This document shows positions 8,928 through 18,500 of a DNA stretch of 64,000 nt, piece by piece. Location: positions 1,240,001 through 1,304,000 of the forward strand of contig NZ_JAFKMA010000001.1 in assembly GCF_017304635.1 (NCBI RefSeq), written 5' to 3'. Position numbers and translations under genes: made by a program. The stretch is from Sphingomonas sp. (GTDB taxonomy: Bacteria > Pseudomonadota > Alphaproteobacteria > Sphingomonadales > Sphingomonadaceae). Under the pieces are notes generated by a model that saw nothing but the letters and a program-made list of their open reading frames with translations, was not told the DNA's origin and searched no databases. Every line of letters begins with the position of its first letter. Position 1 is the stretch's first letter.

Positions 8928-10900
8928 TGCGGCATGTCCTGGCGGCGACACCGCTGCTACTGGCGATCCCGGCGTCCGCCGCGCCCAGGCTCGACCCGCA
9001 GTTCGACGATCATGCCGTCATTCAGCGAGGCCAGCCGATCCTCGTCACCGGCACCGCCGATCCCGGCGAGACTCTGACCGTTGCGCTGGGCGACGAGCAT
9101 ACGACGGCGCGGGTCGGCACGGACGGTCGTTTCGCCGTCGCGTTCGCCCCGCGCGAGGCGGGCGGCTCGGCGCTCACGCTGACGGTGGTGGGCACCTCCG
9201 GCACCGCGACCGCCACCGACATCCTGATCGGCGACGTGTTCCTGTGTTCCGGCCAGTCGAACATGGAGTTGCAAGTCAGCCGCGCGCAGGACAGTTGGGG
9301 GACGGTGCCGGCGTCGGGCGACGCGATGCTGCGAGTGATGACGATCGACAAGACGACCGCGCTGCAACCGCAGACCGCCTTCGCGCATGTCCCGGCCTGG
9401 AAGATCGCCGGTCCCGACAGCATCGCCGACTTCTCCGCCGCCTGCTATTTCACGGTCAAGACGCTGCGGCAAAGCATGCACGTGCCGATCGGCGCGATCG
9501 CGTCGAGCTGGGGCGGCACCGCGATCAGCGCGTGGATGGGCGATCGTGCGCTGAAGGCGGGCGGACGCGCCGCCGACGCCGCTCTGCTACAACTCTACAC
9601 CCACGATCCGGCGGCGGCGGCCCGGCAGGCCGGCAAGACATGGGAGTCGTGGTGGCGTCAGCAGACCGGCGTCGCCCCCGGCCGTGAACCGTGGCAGCCG
9701 GCGACGACGCTCGACTGGCGCCCCGTGCCGACGATCGAAGCCTGGGGTCGATGGGGCGTCCCGGCGCTCGTCGACCATCAGGGCATGGTCTGGTACCGTC
9801 GCGAGGTCACGCTGACCGCGGCGCAGGCGCGCGGCGCGGCAACGCTCGGCATCGGCGTCGCCGACGACATGGACCAGACTTGGGTCAACGGCATCGCGGT
9901 CGGCGCCAACGGCAACCCCGGTGCGCAGCGGCATTATCCGCTGGCGGCCGGCACGCTGCATGCCGGGCGCAACGTCATCGTGGTCAATGTCGACAACGTC
10001 TATGCGGACGGCGGCCTGCTCGGTCCGGTCGACGCGATGAAGCTGGAGCTGGCGGACGGCGGCACGGTTCCGATCGGTGACGGCTGGCGCTACGCGGCCG
10101 CCGAGACGACCCCGCCGAACGTGCCCCGCGTGCCGTGGGACGACATCGCCGGCGCCGGCGTCATCTACAATGCGATGATCGCGCCGCTGGGCACGTTCAA
10201 GTTCGCCGGCGTCGCCTGGTACCAGGGCGAGACCGACGCCGGCAGCACCGGTTACGCCGATCGGCTGACGGCGATGATGAGCGACTGGCGCCGCCAATTC
10301 GGACAGCCGACGCTGCCGTTCGTGGTCGTCCAACTCTCGGCCTATGGCAAGCCGGCGACGGCGCCCGAGCAGAGCGGCTGGGCGGCGTTGCGCGAGGAGC
10401 AGCGGCAAGCGACGATCCGCGACGGCCACGCCGCGCTGGCGGTGACGATCGACCTTGGCGATCCGCTCGACATCCATCCGGGCGAGAAGCACGAAGTCGG
10501 CCGCCGGATCGCACGCGCGATGGCGACGATGACCTATCGCAATCCGCGCTCGCCGCCGACGCCGGCGATCGCCGGCGTCGGCGCGCAGCCCGACGGCGGC
10601 GTGGTGCTGCATTTCACCGGCGTCACCGGCGGTCTGCATATGCGGAGCAGCGACCGTGCGATCGGCTTCGAATTGTGCGGCGCCGGCGGGAAGGACTGCC
10701 GATACGCGCTCGGAGCAGTTACCGGGGACGACGTGCGGCTGGCGGGCGATGGTCGGCCGGTCGCGGAAGTGCGGTACGCCTGGGCCGACGCGCCCGTGGT
10801 CAATCTGTTCGACGCGTCGCCGCTGCCCGTTGGACCTTTCCGTATCGCCGTCCCGACGCCCGATCACGGCTTGACGACGGCGGGCCAACCAATACGGTAG
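8924..10900 (+). CDS. Sialate-O-acetylesterase-like (SASA family) acetyl esterase
   Basis: This 658-residue secreted SGNH-type esterase starts MMRHVLAATPLLLAIPASA, a signal peptide, at 8924 with an ATGA overlap with the CE2 gene; upstream in-frame sequence is a shadow of CE2. The nucleophile is S109 or S111 in FLCSGQSNMELQ. The later conserved blocks are FAGVAWYQGETDA and the His region DIHPGEKHEVG. Between them an inserted jelly-roll domain (about 285-390, VWYRREVTLTAAQARG to NVIVVNVDNVYADGGL) resembles the sugar-binding domain of GH2 enzymes. Homologs in polysaccharide loci deacetylate xylan or xyloglucan chains; a sialic acid role is unlikely in this context. The stop codon lies inside the operator at 10895-10908. 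Confidence 0.85.
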   Translation: MMRHVLAATPLLLAIPASAAPRLDPQFDDHAVIQRGQPILVTGTADPGETLTVALGDEHTTARVGTDGRFAVAFAPREAGGSALTLTVVGTSGTATATDILIGDVFLCSGQSNMELQVSRAQDSWGTVPASGDAMLRVMTIDKTTALQPQTAFAHVPAWKIAGPDSIADFSAACYFTVKTLRQSMHVPIGAIASSWGGTAISAWMGDRALKAGGRAADAALLQLYTHDPAAAARQAGKTWESWWRQQTGVAPGREPWQPATTLDWRPVPTIEAWGRWGVPALVDHQGMVWYRREVTLTAAQARGAATLGIGVADDMDQTWVNGIAVGANGNPGAQRHYPLAAGTLHAGRNVIVVNVDNVYADGGLLGPVDAMKLELADGGTVPIGDGWRYAAAETTPPNVPRVPWDDIAGAGVIYNAMIAPLGTFKFAGVAWYQGETDAGSTGYADRLTAMMSDWRRQFGQPTLPFVVVQLSAYGKPATAPEQSGWAALREEQRQATIRDGHAALAVTIDLGDPLDIHPGEKHEVGRRIARAMATMTYRNPRSPPTPAIAGVGAQPDGGVVLHFTGVTGGLHMRSSDRAIGFELCGAGGKDCRYALGAVTGDDVRLAGDGRPVAEVRYAWADAPVVNLFDASPLPVGPFRIAVPTPDHGLTTAGQPIR

Positions 10901-10908
10901 CGCTATCA
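10895..10908. promoter_or_regulatory. LacI-family operator across a stop/start junction
   Basis: CGGTAGCGCTATCA is a near-perfect palindrome. Its GGTAG part contains the TAG stop of the upstream esterase (10898-10900), and its last A is the first base of the xylX ATG (10908). It could drive or block an internal promoter for the xylose-oxidation genes. Confidence 0.6.
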
Positions 10909-12074
10909 TGAGCCCCGATATGACACCTGCCGCGTTCGACGCCGCCGAGAACCTGCCCGACGATTGGCGCGACGCCCTGCTGCTGGGGCGGATCGATTTC
11001 GGCGATGGCCCCTCTCCCGTGATCGTGGCCGGCGGCATCGTCCACGACATGTCGCGCGTCGCCCCGACCGTGTCGTTGCTGATCGAGGCCGGTGCTTTCG
11101 ACCCGTCGCAAGGCGTGGCGGTCGGCACGCTCGATACGCTGGAATTGTCGGTCACGGGCGCGCATCCCCGGCTGCTCAGTCCGATCGACCTGCAATGCGT
11201 GAAGGCGAGCGGCGTGACCTTCGCGGTTTCCGCGGTCGAGCGCGTCATCGAGGAACGCGCGCGCGGCGATGCGATGGCAGCGCGGGACATGCGCGACCGG
11301 CTCGAGACGAGCATCGGCGGCAGCATCCGGAGCGTGACGCCCGGCTCGACAGAAGCGGCGGCGTTGAAGGCGGTGCTGATCGCCGAGGGCCTGTGGTCGC
11401 AATATCTCGAAGTGGCGATCGGCCCCGACGCGGAAATCTTCACCAAGTCCCCCGTTCTGTCGACGGTCGGCTGGGGCGCGGCGGTCGGCGTGCGGTCGGA
11501 TTCGGACTGGAACAATCCCGAGCCGGAGGTCGTCGTCATCGCCGATCCGCACGGCAAGGCGGTCGGCGCGACGCTGGGCAACGACGTCAATCTGCGCGAT
11601 TTCGAGGGACGCTCGGCGCTGCTGCTGGGCAAGGCCAAGGACAACAACGCATCGTGTGCGCTGGGGCCGTTCATCCGGCTGTTCGATGACGGTTTCACGA
11701 TCGACGACGTCCGTGCGGCCGAGGTCGCGCTGACGATCGAGGGCAACGATGGTTACGTGCTGCGCGGATCGAGTTCGATGCGCGAGATCAGCCGCGATCC
11801 GCTCGAACTGCTGCGCCAGGCGATGAGCGAGCATCACTTCCCGGACGGTTTCGCGCTGTTCTGCGGCACGATGTTCGCGCCGACCCAGGATCGCGACCAT
11901 CCGGGGCGCGGTTTCACGCACAAGGTCGGCGATGTCGTCACCATAGCCAGCGATCGGCTGGGGCGGCTGGTCAATCCGGTGATGCACGCGTGCGACGCAC
12001 CAGCCTGGGTCGATGGAATTGGTGCGACGATGCGCAACCTGGCCGCGCGGGGATTGATCGGGACCGGACGATGA
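10908..12074 (+). CDS. xylX: 2-keto-3-deoxy-D-pentonate dehydratase (XylX, FAH family)
   Basis: This 388-residue cytoplasmic enzyme converts 2-keto-3-deoxyxylonate to alpha-ketoglutarate semialdehyde in the Weimberg pathway. From memory of Caulobacter XylX, long blocks agree: LPDDWRDALLLGRIDFGDGP, SPIDLQCVKASGVTFAVS, GLWSQYLEVAIGPDAEIFTK, WNNPEPEVVV, LGNDVNLRDFEGRSALLL, KAKDNNASCALGPFIRLFD, FALFCGTMFAP and GFTHKVGD. The metal-binding acidic residues of the fumarylacetoacetate hydrolase fold fall in these blocks. Start 10908 abuts the operator; an ATG at 10920 is equally possible because no strong ribosome-binding site favours either. It is followed by xylB with an ATGA overlap. Confidence 0.93.
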   Translation: MSPDMTPAAFDAAENLPDDWRDALLLGRIDFGDGPSPVIVAGGIVHDMSRVAPTVSLLIEAGAFDPSQGVAVGTLDTLELSVTGAHPRLLSPIDLQCVKASGVTFAVSAVERVIEERARGDAMAARDMRDRLETSIGGSIRSVTPGSTEAAALKAVLIAEGLWSQYLEVAIGPDAEIFTKSPVLSTVGWGAAVGVRSDSDWNNPEPEVVVIADPHGKAVGATLGNDVNLRDFEGRSALLLGKAKDNNASCALGPFIRLFDDGFTIDDVRAAEVALTIEGNDGYVLRGSSSMREISRDPLELLRQAMSEHHFPDGFALFCGTMFAPTQDRDHPGRGFTHKVGDVVTIASDRLGRLVNPVMHACDAPAWVDGIGATMRNLAARGLIGTGR

Positions 12075-12838
12075 TCGCGAACCGCGCCGTCTATCCGTCG
12101 CTCCGCGACAAGCGAGTCATCGTCACCGGCGGCGGGTCGGGTATCGGCGCTGCGCTGGTCGAGGGATTCGTCGATCAGGGCGCGCGCGTCGTCTTTGTCG
12201 ATCGATCGGAAGAGCCGTCGCGCGAACTGGTCGATCGGCTGTCGGCGGACGCCGCCGTGCCGCCGGTCTTCTACCAGCTCGATCTGCGCGACCTCGATGT
12301 CTTGGCCGAGACGATGCGCGCAGCGATCGCGACGCTCGGCGGGGTCGACGTCCTCGTCAACAATGCGGCGAGCGACGATCGCCATTCGCCGCACGACGTC
12401 ACGCCTGATTATTGGGACGATCGCATCGCGGTGAACCTGCGCCACCTGTTCTTCGCCGCGCAGGCGGTGATCCCGAGCATGCAGGCGCAGTCGTCGGGCG
12501 CGATCGTCAATTTCGGATCGATCAGCTGGCATCTCGGCCTGCCCGAACTGACGCTCTACCAGACCGCCAAGGCCGGGATCGAGGGTATGACCCGCGCGCT
12601 GGCGCGCGAGCTCGGCGGCGACGGCATCCGCGTCAACACGATCGTGCCCGGCAACGTCGACACGCCCCGCCAGCGCCAATGGTACACGCCCGAGGGCGAG
12701 GCGGGGATCGTCGCGGCGCAATGCCTGACGGGGCGTATCCAGCCAGCCGACGTGGCGGCGATGGCGTTGTTTCTCGCCTCGGACGATGCGCGTATGTGCA
12801 CCGGGCACAATTATTGGGTGGATGCCGGATGGCGGTGA
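12071..12838 (+). CDS. xylB: D-xylose 1-dehydrogenase (XylB, SDR family)
   Basis: This 255-residue short-chain dehydrogenase oxidises D-xylose to xylonolactone with NAD+, the first Weimberg step. It shows the Rossmann motif VTGGGSGIGAAL near residue 20, NNAASDDRH, the catalytic serine in FGSISWHLGL, and the YxxxK pair in TLYQTAKAGIEG. The C-terminal CTGHNYWVDAGWR ending and the AVYPSLRDKRVIVTGG start match Caulobacter XylB closely from memory. The ATG at 12071 overlaps the xylX stop by four bases, so the longer open frame beginning upstream is not used. The name collides with xylulokinase xylB at 32254, which is a different gene. Confidence 0.92.
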   Translation: MIANRAVYPSLRDKRVIVTGGGSGIGAALVEGFVDQGARVVFVDRSEEPSRELVDRLSADAAVPPVFYQLDLRDLDVLAETMRAAIATLGGVDVLVNNAASDDRHSPHDVTPDYWDDRIAVNLRHLFFAAQAVIPSMQAQSSGAIVNFGSISWHLGLPELTLYQTAKAGIEGMTRALARELGGDGIRVNTIVPGNVDTPRQRQWYTPEGEAGIVAAQCLTGRIQPADVAAMALFLASDDARMCTGHNYWVDAGWR

Positions 12839-13710
12839 CGATGATCGAGGCGAAACCGGTACTTTCGGTCGGCGCGGAACTCGGCGAGGGGCCGGTTTGG
12901 ATCGAACGCGATCGCGCCCTATGGTTCGTCGATATCAAGGCGCCACGCATCCATCGCTTCGATCCGGCCACTGGCGCGCACGACAGTTGGCCCGCCCCAA
13001 CGCATGTCGGCTGGATCCTGCCGGCGAGCGATGGCGGCCTCGTCGTGGGCTTGTCCGACGGCCTGCATCGTTTCGACCCGGCGACGGGCGCGTTCGCTCC
13101 GCTGGCGACGATCGAGCCCGACCTGCCCGACAATCGCCTGAACGACGCGACGGTGGATCGCGCCGGCCGTATCTGGTTCGGGTCGATGGACAATCGTGAA
13201 GCCGCCGCCAGCGGACGGTTCTACCGCCTTGCCGGGGGCATGGTGCAGGACACCGGCATCGCGCCGACCGAGATCACCAACGGCCCCGCCGTCTCGCCCG
13301 ACGGGACGACCTTGTACGCGGTCGATACGCTAGCGCGCACGATCGATGCTTACGAGGTGACGGCCGATGGTGAACTCGCCCGCCAGCGACGCTTCCTGAC
13401 GATCGACCCGGCACAGGGCCATCCCGACGGCGTCTCGACCGATGCCGAGGGCGGCGTGTGGGTCGGATTCTACGGCGGATGGGCGGCGCGGCGATACGAC
13501 GCGAGCGGCACGCTGACTCACGAGGTGCGCTTTCCCGCCGCCAACGTGACCAAGGTGGCGCTGGGCGGCGCGGACGGCCGCACCGCCTTCGCCACGACCG
13601 CGCGCCAGGGGCTCGATGCCGCCGCCCTCGCTGCGCAACCGCTGGCCGGCGACCTGTTCACCTTTCCAGTCGACATTTCCGCTGCGCCGGCTTGCGAAGC
13701 TCGCTTGTGA
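12829..13710 (+). CDS. xylC: Xylonolactonase (XylC, SMP-30/gluconolactonase family)
   Basis: This 293-residue beta-propeller lactonase hydrolyses xylono-lactone to xylonate. Metal-ligand blocks of the SMP-30 family are visible: GAELGEGPVWIERDRALWFVD at the N-terminus (first Glu ligand), NRLNDATVDRAGRIWFGSMD in the middle (Asn/Asp), and the TNGPAVSPDGTTLYAVDT block. The late PDGVSTDAEGGVWVGFYGG matches the last ligand region. The start at 12829 overlaps xylB by 10 bp. A second in-frame ATG at 12841, just after the xylB stop, is a good alternative. It is followed by GH10 with a GTGA overlap, so the sugar-oxidation genes and a secreted xylanase share one transcript. Confidence 0.9.
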   Translation: MAVTMIEAKPVLSVGAELGEGPVWIERDRALWFVDIKAPRIHRFDPATGAHDSWPAPTHVGWILPASDGGLVVGLSDGLHRFDPATGAFAPLATIEPDLPDNRLNDATVDRAGRIWFGSMDNREAAASGRFYRLAGGMVQDTGIAPTEITNGPAVSPDGTTLYAVDTLARTIDAYEVTADGELARQRRFLTIDPAQGHPDGVSTDAEGGVWVGFYGGWAARRYDASGTLTHEVRFPAANVTKVALGGADGRTAFATTARQGLDAAALAAQPLAGDLFTFPVDISAAPACEARL

Positions 13711-14843
13711 CCAGCGCCTTCACCCGGCGGGAAACCTTGCTGCTCGGCGCGAGCGCGGCGCTGGTCGGGAACGCTCCTGCTCTCGCCGCGTCCGAAGACT
13801 CGCTCCATGCGATCGCGCGGAGCCGGGGACTGCGGTTCGGGTCGGCCTTGGCATGGGGACCACCCGGCGCCGACCGCGCGTCGTTCGCCAACCCGCGCTA
13901 TGCCGCGTTGCTCGAACGCGATTGCGGATTGCTCGTCGCCGAAAATGAAATGAAGTGGCCGTCGCTCCACTATGCCCCGGCGACGTTCGACTTCACGCGA
14001 GCCGACGCGATCGTCCGCTACGCCGAGCGGCACGGTATGGCGATGCGCGGGCACAATCTGCTGTGGCATCAGCCCAAGTGGCTGCCGAAATGGGTGAATG
14101 ATTATGATTTCGGCCATCGCCCGCGCGATGCCGCGGCGGAACTGCTGACCCGACATATCGAGACGGTGTGCCGCCACTTCGGCACTCGCGTCACGGCGTG
14201 GGACGTCGTCAACGAGGCAGTGCGCCCATCGGACGGCCAGTTGTACGACACAGTCCTGTCGCGTGCCTATGGCGGGACCGAGCCGTTGCTCGATCTCGCC
14301 TTCCACACGGCGCGGGCGGCAGCGCCCGGCGCGCAACTCGTCTATAACGATTACATGGGCTGGGAGCCCGGCAATGCCGAGCATCGCGCGGGCGTGTTGC
14401 GCCTGCTCGAAGGATTCCGCCGCCGTGGCACGCCGGTCGACGCGCTCGGGCTGCAATCGCATCTCATTACGCAGGGTCGCGATGCGAGCCTCCAGGGAAT
14501 GGAGGCCGACTGGCGCCATTTCCTCGATGCCGTCACCGCAATGGGATTCGGGCTAGTGGTGACCGAACTCGACGTGCGCGACGACAATCTGCCGGCCGAC
14601 CCGGCGGCTCGCGACCGTGCCGTCGCCGACTGCACCAAGGCCTATCTCGACCTCACGCTCGACTATCGACAGGTCCGCGACGTGCTCGTCTGGGGGATGT
14701 GCGACCGCTATAGCTGGATCGAGGGGTTCAAGCCCCGCCCGGACGGTGCCCGGCGGCGTCCCTGCCCCTATGACGACGCGTTCCGGCCCAAGCCGATGCG
14801 GCAGGCGATCGCCGCCGCGCTCGCCGCGGCCCCGACCAGATAA
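13707..14843 (+). CDS. GH10 endo-beta-1,4-xylanase
   Basis: This 378-residue secreted xylanase has a GTG start at 13707 inside the GTGA overlap with xylC, giving VTSAFTRRETLLLGASAAL, a Tat leader. The GH10 barrel shows AENEMKWPSLHY (78-89), GHNLLWHQPKWLP (115-127), the acid/base E170 in AWDVVNEAV, and the nucleophile E287 in VVTELDVRDD. GLQSHL (248-253) and the C-terminal WGMCDRYSWI block are also typical. It cuts the xylan backbone into xylo-oligosaccharides for uptake. No carbohydrate-binding module is fused to it, but the next gene encodes a free domain that looks like one. Confidence 0.95.
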   Translation: MTSAFTRRETLLLGASAALVGNAPALAASEDSLHAIARSRGLRFGSALAWGPPGADRASFANPRYAALLERDCGLLVAENEMKWPSLHYAPATFDFTRADAIVRYAERHGMAMRGHNLLWHQPKWLPKWVNDYDFGHRPRDAAAELLTRHIETVCRHFGTRVTAWDVVNEAVRPSDGQLYDTVLSRAYGGTEPLLDLAFHTARAAAPGAQLVYNDYMGWEPGNAEHRAGVLRLLEGFRRRGTPVDALGLQSHLITQGRDASLQGMEADWRHFLDAVTAMGFGLVVTELDVRDDNLPADPAARDRAVADCTKAYLDLTLDYRQVRDVLVWGMCDRYSWIEGFKPRPDGARRRPCPYDDAFRPKPMRQAIAAALAAAPTR

Positions 14844-14869
14844 GGATGAAGACCAGGAGGAGACGCCAG

Positions 14870-15466
14870 ATGAAAGTATCGCTCATTCTATTGCCTGCCT
14901 GCGTCGCGATCAGCGCCGCCGTCGCGGCGCAGACCCAGCCGCCCGCTCCGGCCGCCGCGCCCCGGGCCGATCCCAATTCGAAGCTCGTCAATTTCCCGAC
15001 CGCACCGTGGGTGACCTACGGCCCCGACCAGGTCAGCAAATATGACGACAAGGGTGGGCCGCAGGGCTATCCGATGACTCGCGTCACGGTCAGCGCGGCG
15101 GGGAAGAACGCATGGGACGCGGGCGGCAACGCGCCGCTCAGCAAGGCGCTCGCGGCCGGCGACGTGGTGTTCGTCGCGGTCTATCTGCGCGCCCCGCAGC
15201 TCAAGGACGGCGAAACGGCGACCCTGCCCTTCATCGGCGTGAACGGCGCGACGCCCCCGTACGAAACGATCGCCGCCGGATCCGCGACGATTACCAATCA
15301 ATGGAAGCAATATTACGCAGTCGGCAAGGCACCGCGCGCCTTCCCCGCCGGTGGCGCGCAAGCCGCGATCCATCTCGCCGGCGAGAAGCACGTGATCGAT
15401 CTCGGACCGATCCGCGTGTTCGATTTCGGCCCCAACGCCGACATGACGCGCTTGCCCCATAATTGA
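14870..15466 (+). CDS. Secreted beta-sandwich protein, possible free carbohydrate-binding domain
   Basis: This 198-residue protein starts at 14870 (MKVSLILLPACVAISAAVAA), with GGAGGAGA upstream; an ATG eight codons earlier would place basic residues before the leader. A Pro/Ala-rich linker (about 22-38) is followed by a single domain. The pattern GGNAPLSKALAAGDVVFVAVY, ATLPFIGVNGA, TNQWKQYYAVGKAPRAFPAG and VIDLGPIRVFDFG is that of a galactose-binding-like jelly roll, as in CBM4/9-type modules usually fused to xylanases. No catalytic motif is seen. It closes the operon that begins at 6490, directly after GH10. Binding of xylan or its products is inferred, not shown. Confidence 0.7.
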   Translation: MKVSLILLPACVAISAAVAAQTQPPAPAAAPRADPNSKLVNFPTAPWVTYGPDQVSKYDDKGGPQGYPMTRVTVSAAGKNAWDAGGNAPLSKALAAGDVVFVAVYLRAPQLKDGETATLPFIGVNGATPPYETIAAGSATITNQWKQYYAVGKAPRAFPAGGAQAAIHLAGEKHVIDLGPIRVFDFGPNADMTRLPHN

Positions 15467-15494
15467 AAAAACCGGCCCGCGTTTGGCGGGCCGG
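15466..15494 (-). terminator. Rho-independent terminator for the TonB receptor gene
   Basis: A 9-bp GC stem CCGGCCCGC/GCGGGCCGG with a 5-nt loop (15472-15494) is followed, on the minus strand, by six T (the A run at 15466-15471). Confidence 0.75.
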
Positions 15495-15504
15495 TCCTTC
15501 CGGA

Positions 15505-15540
15505 ACGGTCGCTGCCGATTTGGCAGCGACCGTGTTTTTT
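15505..15540 (+). terminator. Rho-independent terminator for the mannan/xylan operon
   Basis: A 12-bp stem ACGGTCGCTGCC/GGCAGCGACCGT with loop GATTT (15505-15533) is followed by G and six T (15535-15540) on the plus strand. It closes the eight-gene operon that starts at 6490. Confidence 0.85.
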
Positions 15541-15546
15541 GAAGCG

Positions 15547-18500
15547 CTAGAAACTGCCGCGCAGGATGAACGAAAAGCGGCGGTCGTTGATGAAGTACGA
15601 CCGGGGCGCGAGCAAATTCGGATCACCCGTATATGCCTGCTCGGTCTTGGTGACCGTGTCCGTCAGGTTCACGCCCTGCACGCCGATCTTGATCTGCTTC
15701 GTGATGTTGATGAATGCCGAAGCATCGAGGTAACCGGCCGGCGCATTGAAAATCGGCGCGTATGGGAAGATCACGTCGGCCGCGGTCAATAGGAAGCGCG
15801 ATCGCCAGTTATAAGCGACCCGCAACGAGATCGGTCCCTTCTCGTAAAAGCCTTCGACGTTCACCGTATGCTTCGACAATTGTTCGAGCGGCAGATTACC
15901 GTCAACCTTGGCGAAATTGCCGGTGTTCGACGCCGACCCGCCATTGAGGAACGAGTTGGGCAGGCCCGAGCTTTCGAGATAGGTGTAGCTCGCATTGAGC
16001 CCGAACCCGCTCAGCAGGCCCGGCAGGAAATCGAACGTCTGCTGATAGGCGACCTCGAATCCCTTGATCTTCCCGTGACCGGAATAATTGTCGGCAATCC
16101 GCACGGCCACCGGAACCGTCACGCCGTTTTGCGTGAAGTTACGCTGCACCGTACTGGCATAGAAGAAGTTATTGATATCCTTATAAAAGGCATCGAACGT
16201 CAGCGACCCGACCCGCGCAAAGTACCATTCGACCGTCGCGTCGAACTGAGTCGCCGTCGCCGGCTTCAAATACGGATTGCCGAGGTTGAACGTGACGACA
16301 TTGTCCGAACCATAACTTGCGGAGAACGAATTACGGATAGATGCCATGTCAGGCAGCGTCATGACGCGCGAAGCGGCGAAGCGCGCGATCAGCTTCGACG
16401 ACAGCTCGAACTTCAGGTTGAGGCTGGGCAGAAAATGATTGTCGGTCGTGAATGCCGTGTTCGGTGTTACGGTCTGCGCGCCGGAGATAGGCGTGACACC
16501 ATCGGCCTGAACCCCCGTAAACGTCTGCAATTGCGAGTAACCGGTTGGCCCCAACAGACAGATTCCGCTGGGTTGCCCAATCGCGACGCCGGGCGGCACT
16601 CCTTGAGGCGGTGCACCCGCGTTGGGGCAACGCGACGAATAGGATTGGTTGACGCCCAAACCTGCTGCATTGATGTTCACGGCCCCCGCCGAACGTACGA
16701 ACGTATGCACGTACCGCAGGCCGAGGTTACCCGACATCCGCACACCGAAAACGTTGTTGCTGCGGAAATTGAGCTGAGCGTACAGGTCGGTATTGCGCTG
16801 CTGAACATCCTGGATTTCGTTCGGCAGATAGCCTCCCGATCCGGGCACGACACCGGCGCGTTGCGCCGCTGGCACCCAGCCCGAGCCGTTGCCCTGTGCC
16901 AGCCATTGCTGGTTGACCGACTGGAGGAACTGCGACGCTCCCTGATAATTATTAATCAGGTCACCGGTGTAATAAAGGGCGCTGGGCGGAGCATTCGTCT
17001 GCCCGCGGAAGAAATTGGGGAAGTTGTAGAGCGCATATTGCGAGCTGTTGGTCTGTGAGAACGAGATTGGGTTGCCATTACCCCACACCTCACTCAACGC
17101 GCCCCAATTGTAGGTACTGTATTTGATCGACTGGCGGCGATCGGCGTAGCGCGCGCCGAACTTGATATCCGTCAGGAAGCCCGAATCGAACTTGCGATCC
17201 AGATCCATCTTGAACGCATATTCCTTGCCGACGCTGTCCTCGATATGATCCATCGCGGCGCGCCAGAATTGGACCCGGGGATCGGAAAAATACTGCGAGT
17301 CCGATTCGGCCAGCACGGCCGGATTGGCCGAAGCCCAGCTATAGGCGGTATTGAGCGGCTTGTGCGCGACGACCTGCGGCAGGTTGCCGGTCAGATCGAG
17401 GTTTTCATCCGCCCAGGTCGAGCCGAAGGTGCTGACATCGAGCTGCGTATGGTGCGACCGCGTGTAATCCGCATCGATATTGAAATACAGATGATCGGTC
17501 GGCTGCGCCTTAAGGTTCAGGCCGTAGTCGGTGTTGGTGTTGGTTTCCCTGACCTGACGCCGCGACAATGACTGCTGAATGCCACCAGCGGAAACGAAGC
17601 TGCTGCCCGACCCTGGCCCCGCACCGCGCCAGCCGCCGCCCGGATAGGTGACGTAGCCCTTTTGGAACAGGCCATTGGAGGCATAGGTGTAATTCTGGGT
17701 CGATCCTGCCGGGCATTCCGCACGCGTAGTGCCGCCGGGACCATCAGTGTTCTGAAGACATCCCGCCGGATAGGTATTGTATTCCGACAGATCGGGACCG
17801 GACTCGAACGTATGCTCGCCCCAATCCAACTCGGTATGGCTGCGGAGATATTGAGCAGTCAGCAGCGTCTTGCTGTCGTTGCTCTGCCACTGGAAAGCGA
17901 ATGCCTGGCCTTCACGCTTGCGATCGAAGTCCTGCGTGCGGTACGATCCGCCGAGCGGCGCATATCGCGTCCCGGCGTTATCCAGCAATCCGTCGCTTCC
18001 GCTGGTCGACGCCGTGCCGCAGGCGGACCCGGCGGCCGGAAGCGTCATCGTGTCGCCGGTACCGGGCAGCGGGTTGCGGCAGACTAGGGTCGCCTGCGTG
18101 TTCGACGCGATGGCAAGCGTGTTGTCGCGCGTCTGGAAATTGGTGACCTGGATACCGTCCGAGCGATATTTCAACCGCGAATAGGAAATGTCGCCAAGGA
18201 AACCGATCGTGCCGATATTCGTGTTGAAGGTGTCACTGACCAACAGCGACCCGGTCGGCGTCCACTTTTTCTCGAAGTCGCCATAATTGGCTTCGGCGTC
18301 GAACGCGATGTGAAGCCCTTTGTTGTCGAAGGGCTTGCGGGTGTTGAGGTTGACGGTGCCGGCAAGGCCGCCCTCGATATTCTCCGCCGTCGCATTCTTG
18401 TAGATTTCCACCGAGCCGAGCAGTTCGGCGGGGACGTCGGCAAAATTCAATGCCTGGCCGCCGATGCCGGCGGAAAACGCGTCGCGACCGTTGAATTCGG

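Noticed and set aside
9587-11746. A 719-codon minus-strand frame opposite the esterase and xylX.
   Set aside because: It spans two real genes and their operator without a domain or ribosome-binding site.
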